Assembly: GCF_001724605.1 (NCBI RefSeq)
Contig: NZ_MEEX01000004.1
Coordinates: 186,001-250,000, forward strand
Source of the DNA: Phenylobacterium sp. SCN 70-31
Lineage (GTDB): Bacteria > Pseudomonadota > Alphaproteobacteria > Caulobacterales > Caulobacteraceae
Direction of reading: 5' to 3'
Length of the DNA stretch: 64,000 bases
How positions within the stretch are numbered: position 1 is the first letter of the stretch; every line of letters starts with the position of its first letter. The notes under the pieces were generated by a model, which was not told the origin of the DNA, did not search any database, and saw only the letters and a list, made by a program, of their open reading frames with translations. Made by a program: the position numbers and the translations under genes. Positions 37,302-46,770 of this stretch are shown here, piece after piece.

Positions 37302-38354
37302 ATGACCGACCTGCTCCTCCTGCCCGGCGACGGGATCGGGCCCGAGGTGACCGCGCAGGTGCGCCGCGTGGCGCAGGCGCTGACGCCGGACCTGAAGCTG
37401 GACGAGCGGCCGTTCGGCGGCGTCAGCTACGACGCCCATGGCGTGCCCCTGACCGACGAGGCTCTGGCGACCGCGAAGGCGGCGCGCGCGGTGCTGATGG
37501 GCGCGGTGGGCGGGCCGCAGTGGGCCGGTGCGCCGCGCGACAAGCGGCCCGAAGCGGGGCTCCTGAATCTGCGTGCGGGCATGAAGGTGTTCGCCAACCT
37601 GCGCCCGGCCCTGTGCTTCGGTCCGCTGGCCGAGGCATCCAGCCTCAAGCGCGAGCTGGTCGAGGGCCTGGACATCATGATCGTCCGCGAGCTGACCGGC
37701 GGCATCTACTTCGGCGAGCCGCGGTTCATCGAGGACCTGCCGGGCGGCGGCAAGCGCGCCGTGGACACCCAGGTCTACACCACCGCCGAGATCGAGCGCG
37801 TGGCCCGGGTGGCCTTCGAACTGGCCCGGGGACGGCGCAACAAGGTGCACAGCGCCGAGAAGTCCAACGTCATGGATTCCGGCCTGCTCTGGCGCGAGGT
37901 GGTCACCGACCTGCACCGCCGGGAGTACGCCGACGTCCAGCTCGAACACATCCTGGCCGACAACGCCGCGATGCAGATCGTCAAGGCGCCCAAGCAGTTC
38001 GACGTCCTGCTGACCGACAACCTGTTCGGCGACATCCTGTCGGACGCGGCGGCCCAGCTCACCGGCTCGCTGGGCATGCTGCCGTCGGCGGCGCTGGGGG
38101 TGGCGGGAACGCCGGGCCTCTACGAGCCCATCCATGGCTCGGCGCCCGACATCGCGGGCCAGGGCGTCGCGAACCCGCTGGCGGCGATCCTGTCGTTCGA
38201 GATGGCCCTGCGCTGGTCCCTCGACCGGGCGGCCGAGGCCGACCGCCTGTTCGCGGCGGTCGAGGCGGCGCTCGCCGGCGGCGCCCGCACCCGCGACCTG
38301 GGCGGCGCCCTGACGACGGTGCAGATGGGCGACGCTGTGCTGGCTGCGCTCTGA
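37302..38354 (+). CDS. leuB: 3-isopropylmalate dehydrogenase
   Basis: A 350-residue NAD-dependent oxidative decarboxylase giving 2-oxoisocaproate. Motifs are [26 protein letters not shown] (substrate Arg), [13 protein letters not shown], and [20 protein letters not shown] with the metal-binding Asp residues. The end [17 protein letters not shown] is standard. It completes leuC-VOC-leuD-leuB; leuA is not in the window. A weak hairpin (AGGCCC, eight-base loop, GGGCCT) lies at 38370-38389 without a T-run. Confidence 0.96.
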   Translation: MTDLLLLPGDGIGPEVTAQVRRVAQALTPDLKLDERPFGGVSYDAHGVPLTDEALATAKAARAVLMGAVGGPQWAGAPRDKRPEAGLLNLRAGMKVFANLRPALCFGPLAEASSLKRELVEGLDIMIVRELTGGIYFGEPRFIEDLPGGGKRAVDTQVYTTAEIERVARVAFELARGRRNKVHSAEKSNVMDSGLLWREVVTDLHRREYADVQLEHILADNAAMQIVKAPKQFDVLLTDNLFGDILSDAAAQLTGSLGMLPSAALGVAGTPGLYEPIHGSAPDIAGQGVANPLAAILSFEMALRWSLDRAAEADRLFAAVEAALAGGARTRDLGGALTTVQMGDAVLAAL

Positions 38355-38447
38355 CGTCGAGCTGCGCGTAGGCCCTCGTTAAGGGGCCTCGCCTATACGG
38401 TCGCCCACGGTCGCGTTCCGGACCGGAAGTTCGACGGGCAGTCCGCC

Positions 38448-38819
38448 GTGCGCGACGACAACGAGACACCGAAGCCGGTCCATCGCCGCGCCGGCGACGC
38501 CGATGTCCTGGCGCTGGCCGAAGGTCTGGCGTCGGCTCTGGGGCGCACGCTCGACCGCACCGATCTGGATGTGCTTCGCACCGTGGCGGAAAGCTACCCG
38601 GACGTCGGCCGCGACGGCGCCGGCGAGGTGGTGGCGAGCCTGAAGGGCCTGATCGACGACTTCCTGGCCACCGACGCCTACGACCGCGAGGCCGTCTTGG
38701 TGCATGTCCGCGCCTGGCGCTTCATGGTCAGCCGCAAGCCCGACAAGCGCGAGCGCCTGAAGATCCTGTCGGGCCTGGGCGAGGTGCGCGACCTCTACGC
38801 GGCCTCCCGCGCCGCGTGA
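38448..38819 (+). CDS. hypothetical protein (123 aa)
   Basis: No family recognised. The protein is soluble, mostly helical by eye, with alternating Leu and charged residues (ALAEGLASALGRTLDRTDLD, GEVVASLKGLIDDFLATD) and an Arg/Lys-rich C-terminus. There is no signal peptide. GTG start at 38448. It is read in the same direction as leuB and the EVE-domain gene, 93 bases after the former. Confidence 0.55.
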   Translation: MRDDNETPKPVHRRAGDADVLALAEGLASALGRTLDRTDLDVLRTVAESYPDVGRDGAGEVVASLKGLIDDFLATDAYDREAVLVHVRAWRFMVSRKPDKRERLKILSGLGEVRDLYAASRAA

Positions 38820-38890
38820 TCGACCCGCGCCGTTGACGCGCGCCCCGGGCCACCGCCATCGTGCGGTCGATCAAAGCCGGAGACCGCCTC

Positions 38891-39304
38891 GTGGCCGCAT
38901 CCCATTGGCTCGTGAAGTCCGAGCCCGACGCCTACGCTTTCGCCGACCTCCAGCGGGACGGCAGGACCGTCTGGGACGGCGTCCGCAACAACGCCGCCGC
39001 CCTGCACCTGAAGGCCATGAAGGTGGGGGACCCGGTGCTCTACTACCACTCCCAGGAGGGTAAGGCCGTGGTTGGCGTGGCCGAGGTGGTCCGGGAGGCC
39101 TTTCCGGACGCCAGCGATCCCGCCGGCCGGTTCGTGGCCGTGGAGCTGAAGCCCGTGCGTCCGTTGCGGCGTGAGGTCACCCTGGCGGACATGAAGGCCA
39201 ACCCGGCGCTGGCCGGCATGGCGATGCTGCGCCAGAGCCGGCTCTCGGTGTCGCCGGTTTCCCCCGAAGAGTGGGCCGAGATCCAGAGGATGGCGGGGGA
39301 ATAG
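38891..39304 (+). CDS. EVE-domain protein
   Basis: A 137-residue EVE (PUA-like) protein of the human THYN1 type. HWLVKSEPDAYAFADLQ opens the domain, followed by VWDGVRNNAAALHLKAMKVGD and VLYYHS. Such proteins are thought to read modified bases in DNA or RNA. The GTG at 38891 fits the family start. A GTG at 38861 would add ten residues. It ends 1 base before the DUF1080 gene. Confidence 0.88.
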   Translation: MAASHWLVKSEPDAYAFADLQRDGRTVWDGVRNNAAALHLKAMKVGDPVLYYHSQEGKAVVGVAEVVREAFPDASDPAGRFVAVELKPVRPLRREVTLADMKANPALAGMAMLRQSRLSVSPVSPEEWAEIQRMAGE

Positions 39305-39305
39305 G

Positions 39306-40080
39306 ATGGGTCGGCGCCGGACTGTCCTGACCTCGGTCGCGGTCCTCGCGGCCTTTTGCGCCACGTCGGTGTGCGCCCAGCCGCGACCGGAGGATACCGA
39401 GGTCCACGCGCCCGTCCCGGCGATCGTCACGCCGGGAGACGCCCCGGGCGCGCCGCCCTCGGACGCCGTCGTCCTGTTCGACGGCGCGAACCTGGACGAA
39501 TGGGTGAGCGTCCGCGACCAGGGCCCGGCCGGCTGGACGATCGTGGAGGGGACTCTGGAGGTCCGTCTCGCCGCGGGAAACATCGAGACCAAGCGGCGCT
39601 TCGGCAGCTATCAGCTTCACATCGAGTGGCGCGTGCCCGAGGGGGTGACCGGGACGGGCCAGCTCCGCGGCAACAGCGGCCTGTTCCTGGCCTCGACCGG
39701 ACCGGGTGATGCGGGGTACGAACTTCAGATCCTCGATCCGTTCGAGAACCCCACCTACGTCAACGGCCAGGCCGCCAGCGTGTACAAACAGGCGCCGCCG
39801 CTGGCGAATGCGGGTCGACCGCCTTGGCCGGTGGCAGGTCTATGACGTGGTCTGGACGGCGCCGCGCTTCGCCGCCGACGGTCGTCTGGAGGCGCCGGCC
39901 CGCGTCACGGCGTTCCACAACGGCGTGCTGGTGCAGAACGACACGGAACTGAAGGGGCCGACGCGGTTCATCGGCCCGCCGCAATACGTCCCGCACGGCC
40001 GTTCGCCCATCAAGCTCCAGGCCCATGCCGGCGGCGGTCCCGTGAGCTTCCGCAACATCTGGGTCCGGCCTCTCGACTGA
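39306..40080 (+). pseudogene. DUF1080 (3-keto-disaccharide hydrolase-like) secreted protein, frameshifted
   Basis: A signal peptide (MGRRRTVLTSVAVLAAFCAT) is followed by DAVVLFDGANLDEWVS, GSYQLHIEWRVPEG and GNSGLFLAS, all typical of the DUF1080 concanavalin-like fold. The frame stops at 39845 with an aberrant end, while the expected continuation WQVYDVVWTAPRF...FRNIWVRPLD is in the next frame to 40080. Removing one T from the TT at 39824-39825 restores a smooth RPPGRWQVYD. It is either a sequencing error or a recent single-base insertion. Confidence 0.75.
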
Positions 40081-40171
40081 GCCGGCGAGCTTACTTCGGC
40101 GCGGATCGACCTCTAGCAGGCCGGCCCTCTATGGCTTACGCGGGCGTCCGACAGATCAAGGAGGGACGCTC

Positions 40172-40936
40172 ATGGAACTGAAAGACAAGGTGGTCGTCGT
40201 CACCGGCGCGGCGAGCGGCATCGGCCGGGCCATGGCGGTGAAGTTCGCGCAGGCGGGCGCCAAGGCCGTCGTCTGCGCCGACCGCGACCTGGCCGGCGCG
40301 GAGGAGACGGCGAAGATGTGCGGCGGTCGCGCCATTCGCACCGATGTCTCGAACGAAGCCGACATCCAGGCCCTGATCGAGACCACCGAGGCCGAGGTGG
40401 GCCCCATCGACCTGTTCTGTTCGAACGCCGGCATCGGGGTGGGCGGCGGCGCCGAGGCGGCCAACGACGACTGGCAGCGTATCTGGGACATCAACGTCAT
40501 GGCCCACGTGTGGGCCGCGCGTCATCTCGTGCCCCGGATGGCGGCGCGGGGCGGCGGATACCTGGTCAATACGGCCTCGGCGGCGGGGCTGCTGTCACAG
40601 ATCGGCTCTGCGCCCTACGCGGTGACCAAGCACGCCGCGGTGGGCCTGGCGGAGTGGCTGGCGATCACCCACGGCGACGAGGGCATCAAGGTCTCGGTCC
40701 TCTGCCCGCAGGCGGTGCGTACGGCCATGACCGCCGACAATCCCGACGGCGTCGCCTCGATCGACGGCATGATGGAGCCCGAGACCGTCGCCGACGCGGT
40801 TGTCCGCGCCATCGGCGCCGAAGAGTTCCTGATCCTGCCGCATCCGGAGGTGCTGCAGTACATGCGCAACAAGACCGACGACTACGGCCGCTGGATCGGC
40901 GGCATGCGCAAGCTGAACCGGCGGTTCAGGGGATAG
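40172..40936 (+). CDS. classical short-chain dehydrogenase/reductase
   Basis: A 254-residue SDR with the complete set: TGAASGIG (11-18), D58 in RTDVS, SNAG near 84-87, a Ser in NTASAAG, and Y149/K153 in YAVTK. The substrate is unknown. A GGAGGG ribosome site precedes the ATG. Its last 11 bases overlap the end of the convergent protease gene. Confidence 0.9.
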   Translation: MELKDKVVVVTGAASGIGRAMAVKFAQAGAKAVVCADRDLAGAEETAKMCGGRAIRTDVSNEADIQALIETTEAEVGPIDLFCSNAGIGVGGGAEAANDDWQRIWDINVMAHVWAARHLVPRMAARGGGYLVNTASAAGLLSQIGSAPYAVTKHAAVGLAEWLAITHGDEGIKVSVLCPQAVRTAMTADNPDGVASIDGMMEPETVADAVVRAIGAEEFLILPHPEVLQYMRNKTDDYGRWIGGMRKLNRRFRG

Positions 40937-42053
40937 CTCCCGCGCGCCCCCGGCGTCGGCGCAGGCCGGCGCCGGCGAGCCCGAATCCGCCGATCATGAG
41001 CGCCCAGGCCGAAGGCTCGGGCACCATGGCGCTGCGGATGAAGTCGGCGTGGAGGAACAGAGGCACCAGGCCGTTGAATTCGCCGAAGGTGCTGTTCAGG
41101 ACATCGTCCACATCGCCGAAGGCCGAGCCGAAACTGAGTCCGTAGGAGCTGATGGAGGCGATGCGGCCGTCGATGAACTGCGGCCCGCCCGAGTCGCCGG
41201 GCGCCGTGCCCACCTCGAGGCCGCCGACGCCCAGGCCGCAATACTTGGCGCCGCCCAGGCCGAAGGCGGCGGCGACGCGGCACGAGGTGTCGTTGAGGGC
41301 CAGGCCGCTGTCGAAGTCGGACAGGTAGGAGAAGGTGACGTCGGCGGTCCCGAAGAAGCCGTCCCAGAAGCCGCCGAAGTCGTCGTCGCCCAGGCGGAAG
41401 GCGTACGCGTTGTCGCCCTGACGGAGGATGCCGGAGCCCAGGTTGTGCCCGACCTCGCCGCCGGTGTCGGAGCGGCGGCCCACGCCCGCGACGTTGAAGC
41501 CCTGACCCGTGAGGTCGCCGCCGTCGTAGATGTCGTAAGCCGTGGCGTAACCGGGAGCGAATTCGGCCAGCCGCAGCACGGCCACGTCGTTCTGGTCGAT
41601 GACCTCGCCGGTGTAGTCCGGATTGACGAAGTAGTCGGTCACGGCCACGGCGGTCGCATCGGCGTTGGCGTGCAGTACGGCGTCGGGGTTGTCGCCGCCA
41701 TAGAAGAAGACTGTGGTCTGGTCGGGCCTGCGCAGGTCGTCGCCGTCGGTCACGCAGTGACCGGCCGTGACGACGGACCGTCTGTCCGAGAGCAGGGACC
41801 CGGTGCAGATGAACGAGCCGACTCCCGCATAGGTGGAAATGATCGAGACGACGCCGTTGTGCTGCGGGCGAATGGGGCCGTAGATCGGATCCCCGCCGCC
41901 CAGCGCCGTGGCCGACGAACCCAGACCGACGATGGTGTTGGCCGCGGTCCAGGTCACGCCATTGAACTCGCCCGATATTAAGGCAGAGCTTGCAACGGCG
42001 GGAACGCAAGCCAGCGCCGCCGCAGCGGCCACGACCCGATTGCGCATCGACAT
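40926..42053 (-). CDS. secreted trypsin-like serine protease with PEP-CTERM sorting signal
   Basis: A 375-residue exported protein. Its signal peptide ends near ASSA (20-24). The chymotrypsin-fold triad is complete: H99 in VVTAGHCV, D156 in QNDVAVL and S288 in PGDSGGP. The C-terminus carries VPEPSAWALMIGGFGLAG followed by RRRR, the alphaproteobacterial PEP-CTERM signal (PEP motif, membrane helix, basic end). That signal is normally cut by an exosortase or archaeosortase-like enzyme. No sorting enzyme gene is in the window. ATG at 42053 chosen because it starts the signal peptide. Confidence 0.9.
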   Translation of the reverse strand: MSMRNRVVAAAAALACVPAVASSALISGEFNGVTWTAANTIVGLGSSATALGGGDPIYGPIRPQHNGVVSIISTYAGVGSFICTGSLLSDRRSVVTAGHCVTDGDDLRRPDQTTVFFYGGDNPDAVLHANADATAVAVTDYFVNPDYTGEVIDQNDVAVLRLAEFAPGYATAYDIYDGGDLTGQGFNVAGVGRRSDTGGEVGHNLGSGILRQGDNAYAFRLGDDDFGGFWDGFFGTADVTFSYLSDFDSGLALNDTSCRVAAAFGLGGAKYCGLGVGGLEVGTAPGDSGGPQFIDGRIASISSYGLSFGSAFGDVDDVLNSTFGEFNGLVPLFLHADFIRSAMVPEPSAWALMIGGFGLAGAGLRRRRGRAGAIP

Positions 42054-42117
42054 GTCTCGCCTCTCCCGCACGGCGGAATCGCCGTTCCAGGAACGCTGCA
42101 ATACTTCGTGGCCGAAT

Positions 42118-42140
42118 GCACCAAAAAGTTGATCTGGTGC
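42118..42140. repeat. small inverted repeat upstream of the protease gene
   Basis: GCACCA (42118-42123) and TGGTGC (42135-42140) flank an 11-base AT-rich spacer, 65 bases from the protease ATG, in the 219-base gap 42054-42272. It could be an operator. Nothing else was recognised in the gap. Confidence 0.3.
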
Positions 42141-42272
42141 GCGCCTCGGCCTACCGGCGCCGCCGACGCGCGCACAAACGCGCACGGCGTGCGGAATCCG
42201 CGCACCGGTCCGATCGCCCTGCGTCCGGCCTCTCGGCGCCGAAGCGCGTGGGGCGCGCCCCTTCTGTTCCCG

Positions 42273-44519
42273 TCAGGCCTTCAGCATGTCCGGCGTGAGC
42301 GGCAGGCTGCGGATGCGCTTGCCGGTGGCCGCGAAGATGGCGTTGGTCAGCGCCGGGATCGCGGGCGGCAGGGCCGGTTCGCCCAGGCCGGTGGGGTTGA
42401 AGTCGGTCTTCAGGAACTTGACCTCCACCGGGCAGGCCTCGGAGATCCGCATCAGCGGATAGTCGCCGAAGTTGCTCTGTTCCACGGCGCCGTTCGCCAC
42501 GGTGATCTGCTGGTGCAGGGCCTCGGACAGGCCGTCCAGCACCGAGCCCTGGACCTGGTTCAACGCGCCGTGGGGGTTGATGATCTGGCGGCCCACGTCG
42601 GCGGCCACCCAGACCTTTTTCACCTTCACGCCGCCCTCCGCCGAGACGCCTACGTGACAGACCTCGGCGAAGTAGCCGAGGTGGCTGTAGTAGCAGCCTA
42701 CGCCCAGCCCCTCGCCCTTGGGCAGCGTACTGCGGCTGGCCCACGGCGACATGTCGCGCACCGCGCGCAGGACGCCGACCATGCGGCCCGCGCCATAGGC
42801 GGCCGGAGCCTGCCCCACCACCTCCTGGTCGCCCAGCAGCTTGATCTGGAATTCCAGGGGGTCGGCGCCTGCTGCGTGCGCCAACTCGTCGATGAAGGAC
42901 TGGAAGACGAAGGCCAGGGCGTTCGACCCGGGCGCCCGCAGCGGGCCTGTGGGGACGCCCAACGGGATCATGCTGACGTCGAAGCGGAGGTTCGGGACGA
43001 AGCGCGACGGGAACTCGGCCGCCGACATGCCCGCGCTGGGGGCGATGGCGTCCTTGTTGGAGAAGGTGACGAAGTGGTCGGCGAGCGCGACCAGATTCCC
43101 CTGCGCGTCCAGCCCGCCCTTCAGGTAGTGGAACCCGGCCGGGCGGTAGTGGTCGTGCTGCATGTCGTCTTCGCGGGTCCACAGCACCTGCACCGGGGCG
43201 CCCACCTCGCGTGAGATCCACGCGGCCTCGACCATGTAGTCGTTGGCCAGCCGCCGGCCGAAACCGCCGCCGCCGCGCACCATGTGGACGGTGATGTCCT
43301 CGGGCGCCAGGCCCAGCGTCTTGGCGCAGAGCTGACGGCCCGGCTCCGGATTCTGGGTCGGCGCCCAGACCTCCAGCTTACCGTCCTTGAACTCGGCCGT
43401 GCAGTTCTGCGGTTCGAGGTTGGCGTGGCTGAGGAACGGATAAGCGTAGGCTGCTTCGACCGTCTTGGCTGCGCCCTTGAGGGCGGCGTCGACGTCCCCG
43501 TCATTGCGGAGGTTGCGCTGGGGCTTTCCGGCGTTGAGCGTGGCGGCCTTATCGGCATAACCCTTGGACGACTGCTGCGAGGTCGGATGGTCGGCCCAGC
43601 TCACGTTGAGCCGGTCCCGGCCCTTCTTCGCCGCCCACCAAGTGTCGGCCACGACCGCCACGCCCGGCATGAGGCCCTGGCCGATGTTGCCGGGGCCGGG
43701 GGCGAAGGCGTCGGGATGTCCCTCGACGATGAAGGCCGCCTTCACGCCCTTGACGGCCCTGGCCGCTTCGAGATCGGCGCTGGCCACCTTGGCGCCGAAG
43801 ACCGGCGCCTTGACGTAGGTTGCGAACAGCATGCCCGGCCGACGCTGGTCGATGCCGAACAGAGGCTGGCCGGTGACGATCTTCGCCGTGTCGTACTGCG
43901 CCAGAGGCCGGCCCACGATCCGGTAGTCCTTGGGCTCCTTCAGCGTCAGGGTCTTGGGATCGGGCGGCGTGACCGTCGCGCAGGCCAGCGCAAGCGAACC
44001 GTAGGTGCGCTTCTTGCCGGTCGGCTTGTGGATCACCGCGCCAGGTTCGGTGACGCAGTCGCCCGGCCCGCAGTTCCACGCGGTGGCCGCGGCCTGGATC
44101 AGCATGGCGCGGGCCACGGCGCCGACCCGTCGATGCTCGTCCCAATGCATCGGGGTGGCCATCGATCCGCCGGCGAACTGGCGGCCGTAGGTCTTGGGAT
44201 CGTTGGGGGCCATCTCGACGCGGACGTCCTCCCACGGGACGTCCAGCTCCTCGGCGATCAGCATGGGCAACATGGTCTTCACGCCCTGGCCGACGTCGGG
44301 CGCCTTGGCCAGGATGGTGACCTTCCCGTCCGGCGCCACGGTCACATAGGCGTTCAGCGGGCGGATCGCGTCGTCCTGGGCGTCGGTCTGGGCCTGGGCC
44401 TTGCCCGCGACGACGAAGCCGAGCGTCAGGCCGGCGGCGCTGACCGAGACCAGCACGTCGCGACGGCTGGCGCCCGTCTGCTGGCCGGATTGGGGAAGGT
44501 GCTTGTCATGATAGGTCAT
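42273..44519 (-). CDS. molybdenum hydroxylase large subunit (isoquinoline 1-oxidoreductase beta-type)
   Basis: A 748-residue molybdopterin-binding subunit of the xanthine-oxidase superfamily. A twin-arginine-like signal (ASRRDVLVSVSAAG, RR at 19-20) suggests export with the cofactor. Cofactor-region motifs include VRGGGGFGRRLANDY and GPLRAPGSNALAFVFQSF. IorB/quinoline-type enzymes oxidise N-heterocycles or aldehydes. The substrate cannot be set here. It follows the iron-sulphur subunit gene after 3 bases. No XdhC-like chaperone is nearby. Confidence 0.9.
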   Translation of the reverse strand: MTYHDKHLPQSGQQTGASRRDVLVSVSAAGLTLGFVVAGKAQAQTDAQDDAIRPLNAYVTVAPDGKVTILAKAPDVGQGVKTMLPMLIAEELDVPWEDVRVEMAPNDPKTYGRQFAGGSMATPMHWDEHRRVGAVARAMLIQAAATAWNCGPGDCVTEPGAVIHKPTGKKRTYGSLALACATVTPPDPKTLTLKEPKDYRIVGRPLAQYDTAKIVTGQPLFGIDQRRPGMLFATYVKAPVFGAKVASADLEAARAVKGVKAAFIVEGHPDAFAPGPGNIGQGLMPGVAVVADTWWAAKKGRDRLNVSWADHPTSQQSSKGYADKAATLNAGKPQRNLRNDGDVDAALKGAAKTVEAAYAYPFLSHANLEPQNCTAEFKDGKLEVWAPTQNPEPGRQLCAKTLGLAPEDITVHMVRGGGGFGRRLANDYMVEAAWISREVGAPVQVLWTREDDMQHDHYRPAGFHYLKGGLDAQGNLVALADHFVTFSNKDAIAPSAGMSAAEFPSRFVPNLRFDVSMIPLGVPTGPLRAPGSNALAFVFQSFIDELAHAAGADPLEFQIKLLGDQEVVGQAPAAYGAGRMVGVLRAVRDMSPWASRSTLPKGEGLGVGCYYSHLGYFAEVCHVGVSAEGGVKVKKVWVAADVGRQIINPHGALNQVQGSVLDGLSEALHQQITVANGAVEQSNFGDYPLMRISEACPVEVKFLKTDFNPTGLGEPALPPAIPALTNAIFAATGKRIRSLPLTPDMLKA

Positions 44520-44522
44520 GGC

Positions 44523-44987
44523 TCAGGCTTCCTTCTGGCCGGAGGCGCGCTTGATGGCCGCGCGGATGCGGACGTAGGTGGCGCAGCGGCAGAGGTTGCC
44601 CTCCATCGCCTCGTCGATCTGGGCGTCCGTGGGCTTCGGCGTCGCGGCCAGCAGCGCGGTGGCCGACATGATCTGGCCCGCCTGGCAGTATCCGCACTGG
44701 GCCACGTCCAGTTCGGTCCAGGCCGCCTGGACCTTTTTGCCGACACGGTGGACCGCCATGCCTTCGATCGTGGAGACCTTCGCCTTGCCGACGGCTTCGA
44801 CCGGGATCTGGCAGGCGCGCATGGCCTGTCCGTCGATATGCACGGTACAGGCGCCACAGGCGGCGACGCCGCAACCGTACTTCGTTCCCACCAGTCCCAG
44901 GGTGTCGCGCAGCACCCAGAGCAGCGGTGTGTCGCCGTCCACGTCGGCGCGCAGCGCCTTCCCGTTCACGTTCAGGGTATAGGCCAT
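44523..44987 (-). CDS. molybdenum hydroxylase small (2Fe-2S) subunit
   Basis: A 154-residue subunit with both 2Fe-2S clusters. Plant-type ligands are C39, C44, C47 and C59 ([15 protein letters not shown]). The second cluster uses C98 and C101 in QCGYCQAG, with C133 and C135 in NLCRCATY. It passes electrons from molybdenum to an acceptor, probably a cytochrome as in IorAB-type enzymes that lack the FAD subunit. It is the first gene of the two-gene operon. Confidence 0.93.
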   Translation of the reverse strand: MAYTLNVNGKALRADVDGDTPLLWVLRDTLGLVGTKYGCGVAACGACTVHIDGQAMRACQIPVEAVGKAKVSTIEGMAVHRVGKKVQAAWTELDVAQCGYCQAGQIMSATALLAATPKPTDAQIDEAMEGNLCRCATYVRIRAAIKRASGQKEA

Positions 44988-45092
44988 GGCGCGTCGTCTC
45001 CCGCTTATCCCGTAAATGCTAACGCCGGTTTCGGATGCGGCAAAGCGCGGGAATGATGACAGGCCCGTAACCTTCGCCGCTGCGCCGCGATC

Positions 45093-45806
45093 CTATGCGC
45101 TGGGAAGGACCACGACGGCGTCGGACAGCTCGTTGGGATTGTCGTCCGGGTGGGCCGGAAACCGTTCGGCCAGAACCTTGCCGCACAGGTCAACCGCGGC
45201 GGCGAAGCCGGCCCCGGGCTGGCCCCGCTTCAGGCCGTCGGTGAGGGCCGACATGGCGCGCTCCCACGCGCTCGCATCGACCTGCGCGTCGATGCCCTCG
45301 TCCGCGATCAGCTCGGCCATGTGCTCGGCCAACGACACATAGATCAGCACGCCGGTGCGTTCGCGGGTGGCGTGAAGGTTCTTGGACAGGAACTGTTCCT
45401 CGGCCCGCTGGCGGACGCGGTCGCGCTTCATGCCGCGAGGCGTCAGCGCGCGCCGGATGGGGGGTATGGCCACGACGAACAGGGTCGTGAAGAAGAGTGC
45501 GGCCTGCAGCGCCAGCGTTCCGATCAGGGCGGCCCGCGCCGTGGCTTCGCCCACGTCCTCGACCTGTGCGGCGGTCCAGCCGCCGAAGGTCGAGATGTCG
45601 GGCGCCGTCACCTGGACGCCGGCCAGCAGCAGGATCGCGGGCGCCAGGAGCGCCACGCCGGCCGCCCAGGCCAGGGGCGTGGCGTGGTAGTCCGCGCTCT
45701 CCTCGGCGACGACGCAGTAGATCTCGCCGGTGGTGCGGGCCTCGGCGGCGCGCACGGCGGCTTCGATCGCGGCGAGGTCCTCGGGGCTCAGGGGCTTCAC
45801 GGCCAT
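45093..45806 (-). CDS. TPM-domain membrane protein, cytosolic-domain type
   Basis: A 237-residue protein. LSPEDLAAIEAAVRAAEART and TTGEIYCVVAEES at the start resemble the TPM fold. Two membrane segments lie near residues 47-63 and 95-115 (LAWAAGVALLAPAILLLAGV, LQAALFFTTLFVVAI), and a second conserved half (KNLHATRERTGVLIYVSLAE, EHMAELIADEGID) follows. It is the last gene of a LemA-TPM-TPM series, 15 bases after the second. The function of these envelope proteins is poorly known. Confidence 0.8.
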   Translation of the reverse strand: MAVKPLSPEDLAAIEAAVRAAEARTTGEIYCVVAEESADYHATPLAWAAGVALLAPAILLLAGVQVTAPDISTFGGWTAAQVEDVGEATARAALIGTLALQAALFFTTLFVVAIPPIRRALTPRGMKRDRVRQRAEEQFLSKNLHATRERTGVLIYVSLAEHMAELIADEGIDAQVDASAWERAMSALTDGLKRGQPGAGFAAAVDLCGKVLAERFPAHPDDNPNELSDAVVVLPSA

Positions 45807-45821
45807 GTCGCCAGCATTCCT

Positions 45822-46670
45822 CTACCAGCTTCCCGAGGCGCCGCCGCCGCCGCCGGAGCCGCCGCCGCCCGAGAATCCGCCGCCGCCGCTCCAGCCGCCG
45901 CCTCCTCCGCCGCTCCAGCCGCTTCCCCGGCCGCCGCGATGGCTGGAGTTGGACAGGATCAGCGGCAGCAGCCACCAGAGGCCATGGCCGCCGAACCGCT
46001 TGCGCCCGCCGAACGCGCGCATCACGCCGCTGAGCAGCCAGAAGACGACAAAGATGACGAACAGCGCCACGACCAGGCCGCCGCCGCCCTCGTCCCCGGC
46101 GGCCTGCTGTTCCGCGGCGGCCTGGGCGACGGCCGCTTGCGCCTCGTCCGAAGGCAGGCCGATCTGGCGCACGATGGCGCCCGCGCCGTCGACGATCCCC
46201 TTCTCGAAATCGCCGGCCTTGAAGGCGGGCAGGATCTCGCGGCGGATGATGACGCTGGAAAGGGCGTCGGTGAGCACGGGCTCGAGGCCATAGCCCACTT
46301 CGATCCGCACCTTTCGCTCGGCGGGCGCCACCAGCAGGATGACGCCGTCGTCCTCCTTGGCCCGGCCGATCCCCCAGGCGCGCAGGAGCTGGTAGCCGTA
46401 CTCCTCGATCTCGTAGCCCTGGAGGTCGGGCACGGTGGCGACCACGACCTGATGGCCCGTCTGGGCCTCCAGGGCGGCCAACTCGTCGCTCAGCTTCGTC
46501 TCGGTCGCCGGCGAGAGGAGCTTCGCCTCGTCCACGACCCGGCCGGTCAGCGGCGGGAAGTTGGGCGCCGCGAACGCCAGGACGGGAATCAGGAGCAGGA
46601 GCGCGACGAGCGCCGCGGAAAACGCGAACCTCCGCGGAAGGGCGAGCGCGCTCCGGACGTCCATCTCCAT
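45822..46670 (-). CDS. TPM-domain protein, YgcG-like, with Gly-rich tail
   Basis: About 282 residues. A signal-anchor (FAFSAALVALLLLIPVLAFA) precedes the TPM domain (LTGRVVDEAKLLSPATETKL, TGHQVVVATVPDLQGYEIEE, DDGVILLVAPAERKVRIEVG). A second helix lies near residue 200 (LVVALFVIFVVFWLLSGV). The last 40 residues are almost only Gly, Ser and Trp (SGWSGGGG repeats) ending GASGSW. I use the ATG at 46670 because the signal would otherwise start 50 residues in. The frame extends to 46766. Confidence 0.85.
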   Translation of the reverse strand: MEMDVRSALALPRRFAFSAALVALLLLIPVLAFAAPNFPPLTGRVVDEAKLLSPATETKLSDELAALEAQTGHQVVVATVPDLQGYEIEEYGYQLLRAWGIGRAKEDDGVILLVAPAERKVRIEVGYGLEPVLTDALSSVIIRREILPAFKAGDFEKGIVDGAGAIVRQIGLPSDEAQAAVAQAAAEQQAAGDEGGGGLVVALFVIFVVFWLLSGVMRAFGGRKRFGGHGLWWLLPLILSNSSHRGGRGSGWSGGGGGGWSGGGGFSGGGGSGGGGGASGSW

Positions 46671-46770
46671 CACTCCGGCGCCGACGAGTCGCGAACCCCA
46701 GGCGCCGGCGCGGCGCCCCATATCGCCCGTTTCGCGTAACAGGCTCTTTTCCGCGATCCGGCGCATCGCC

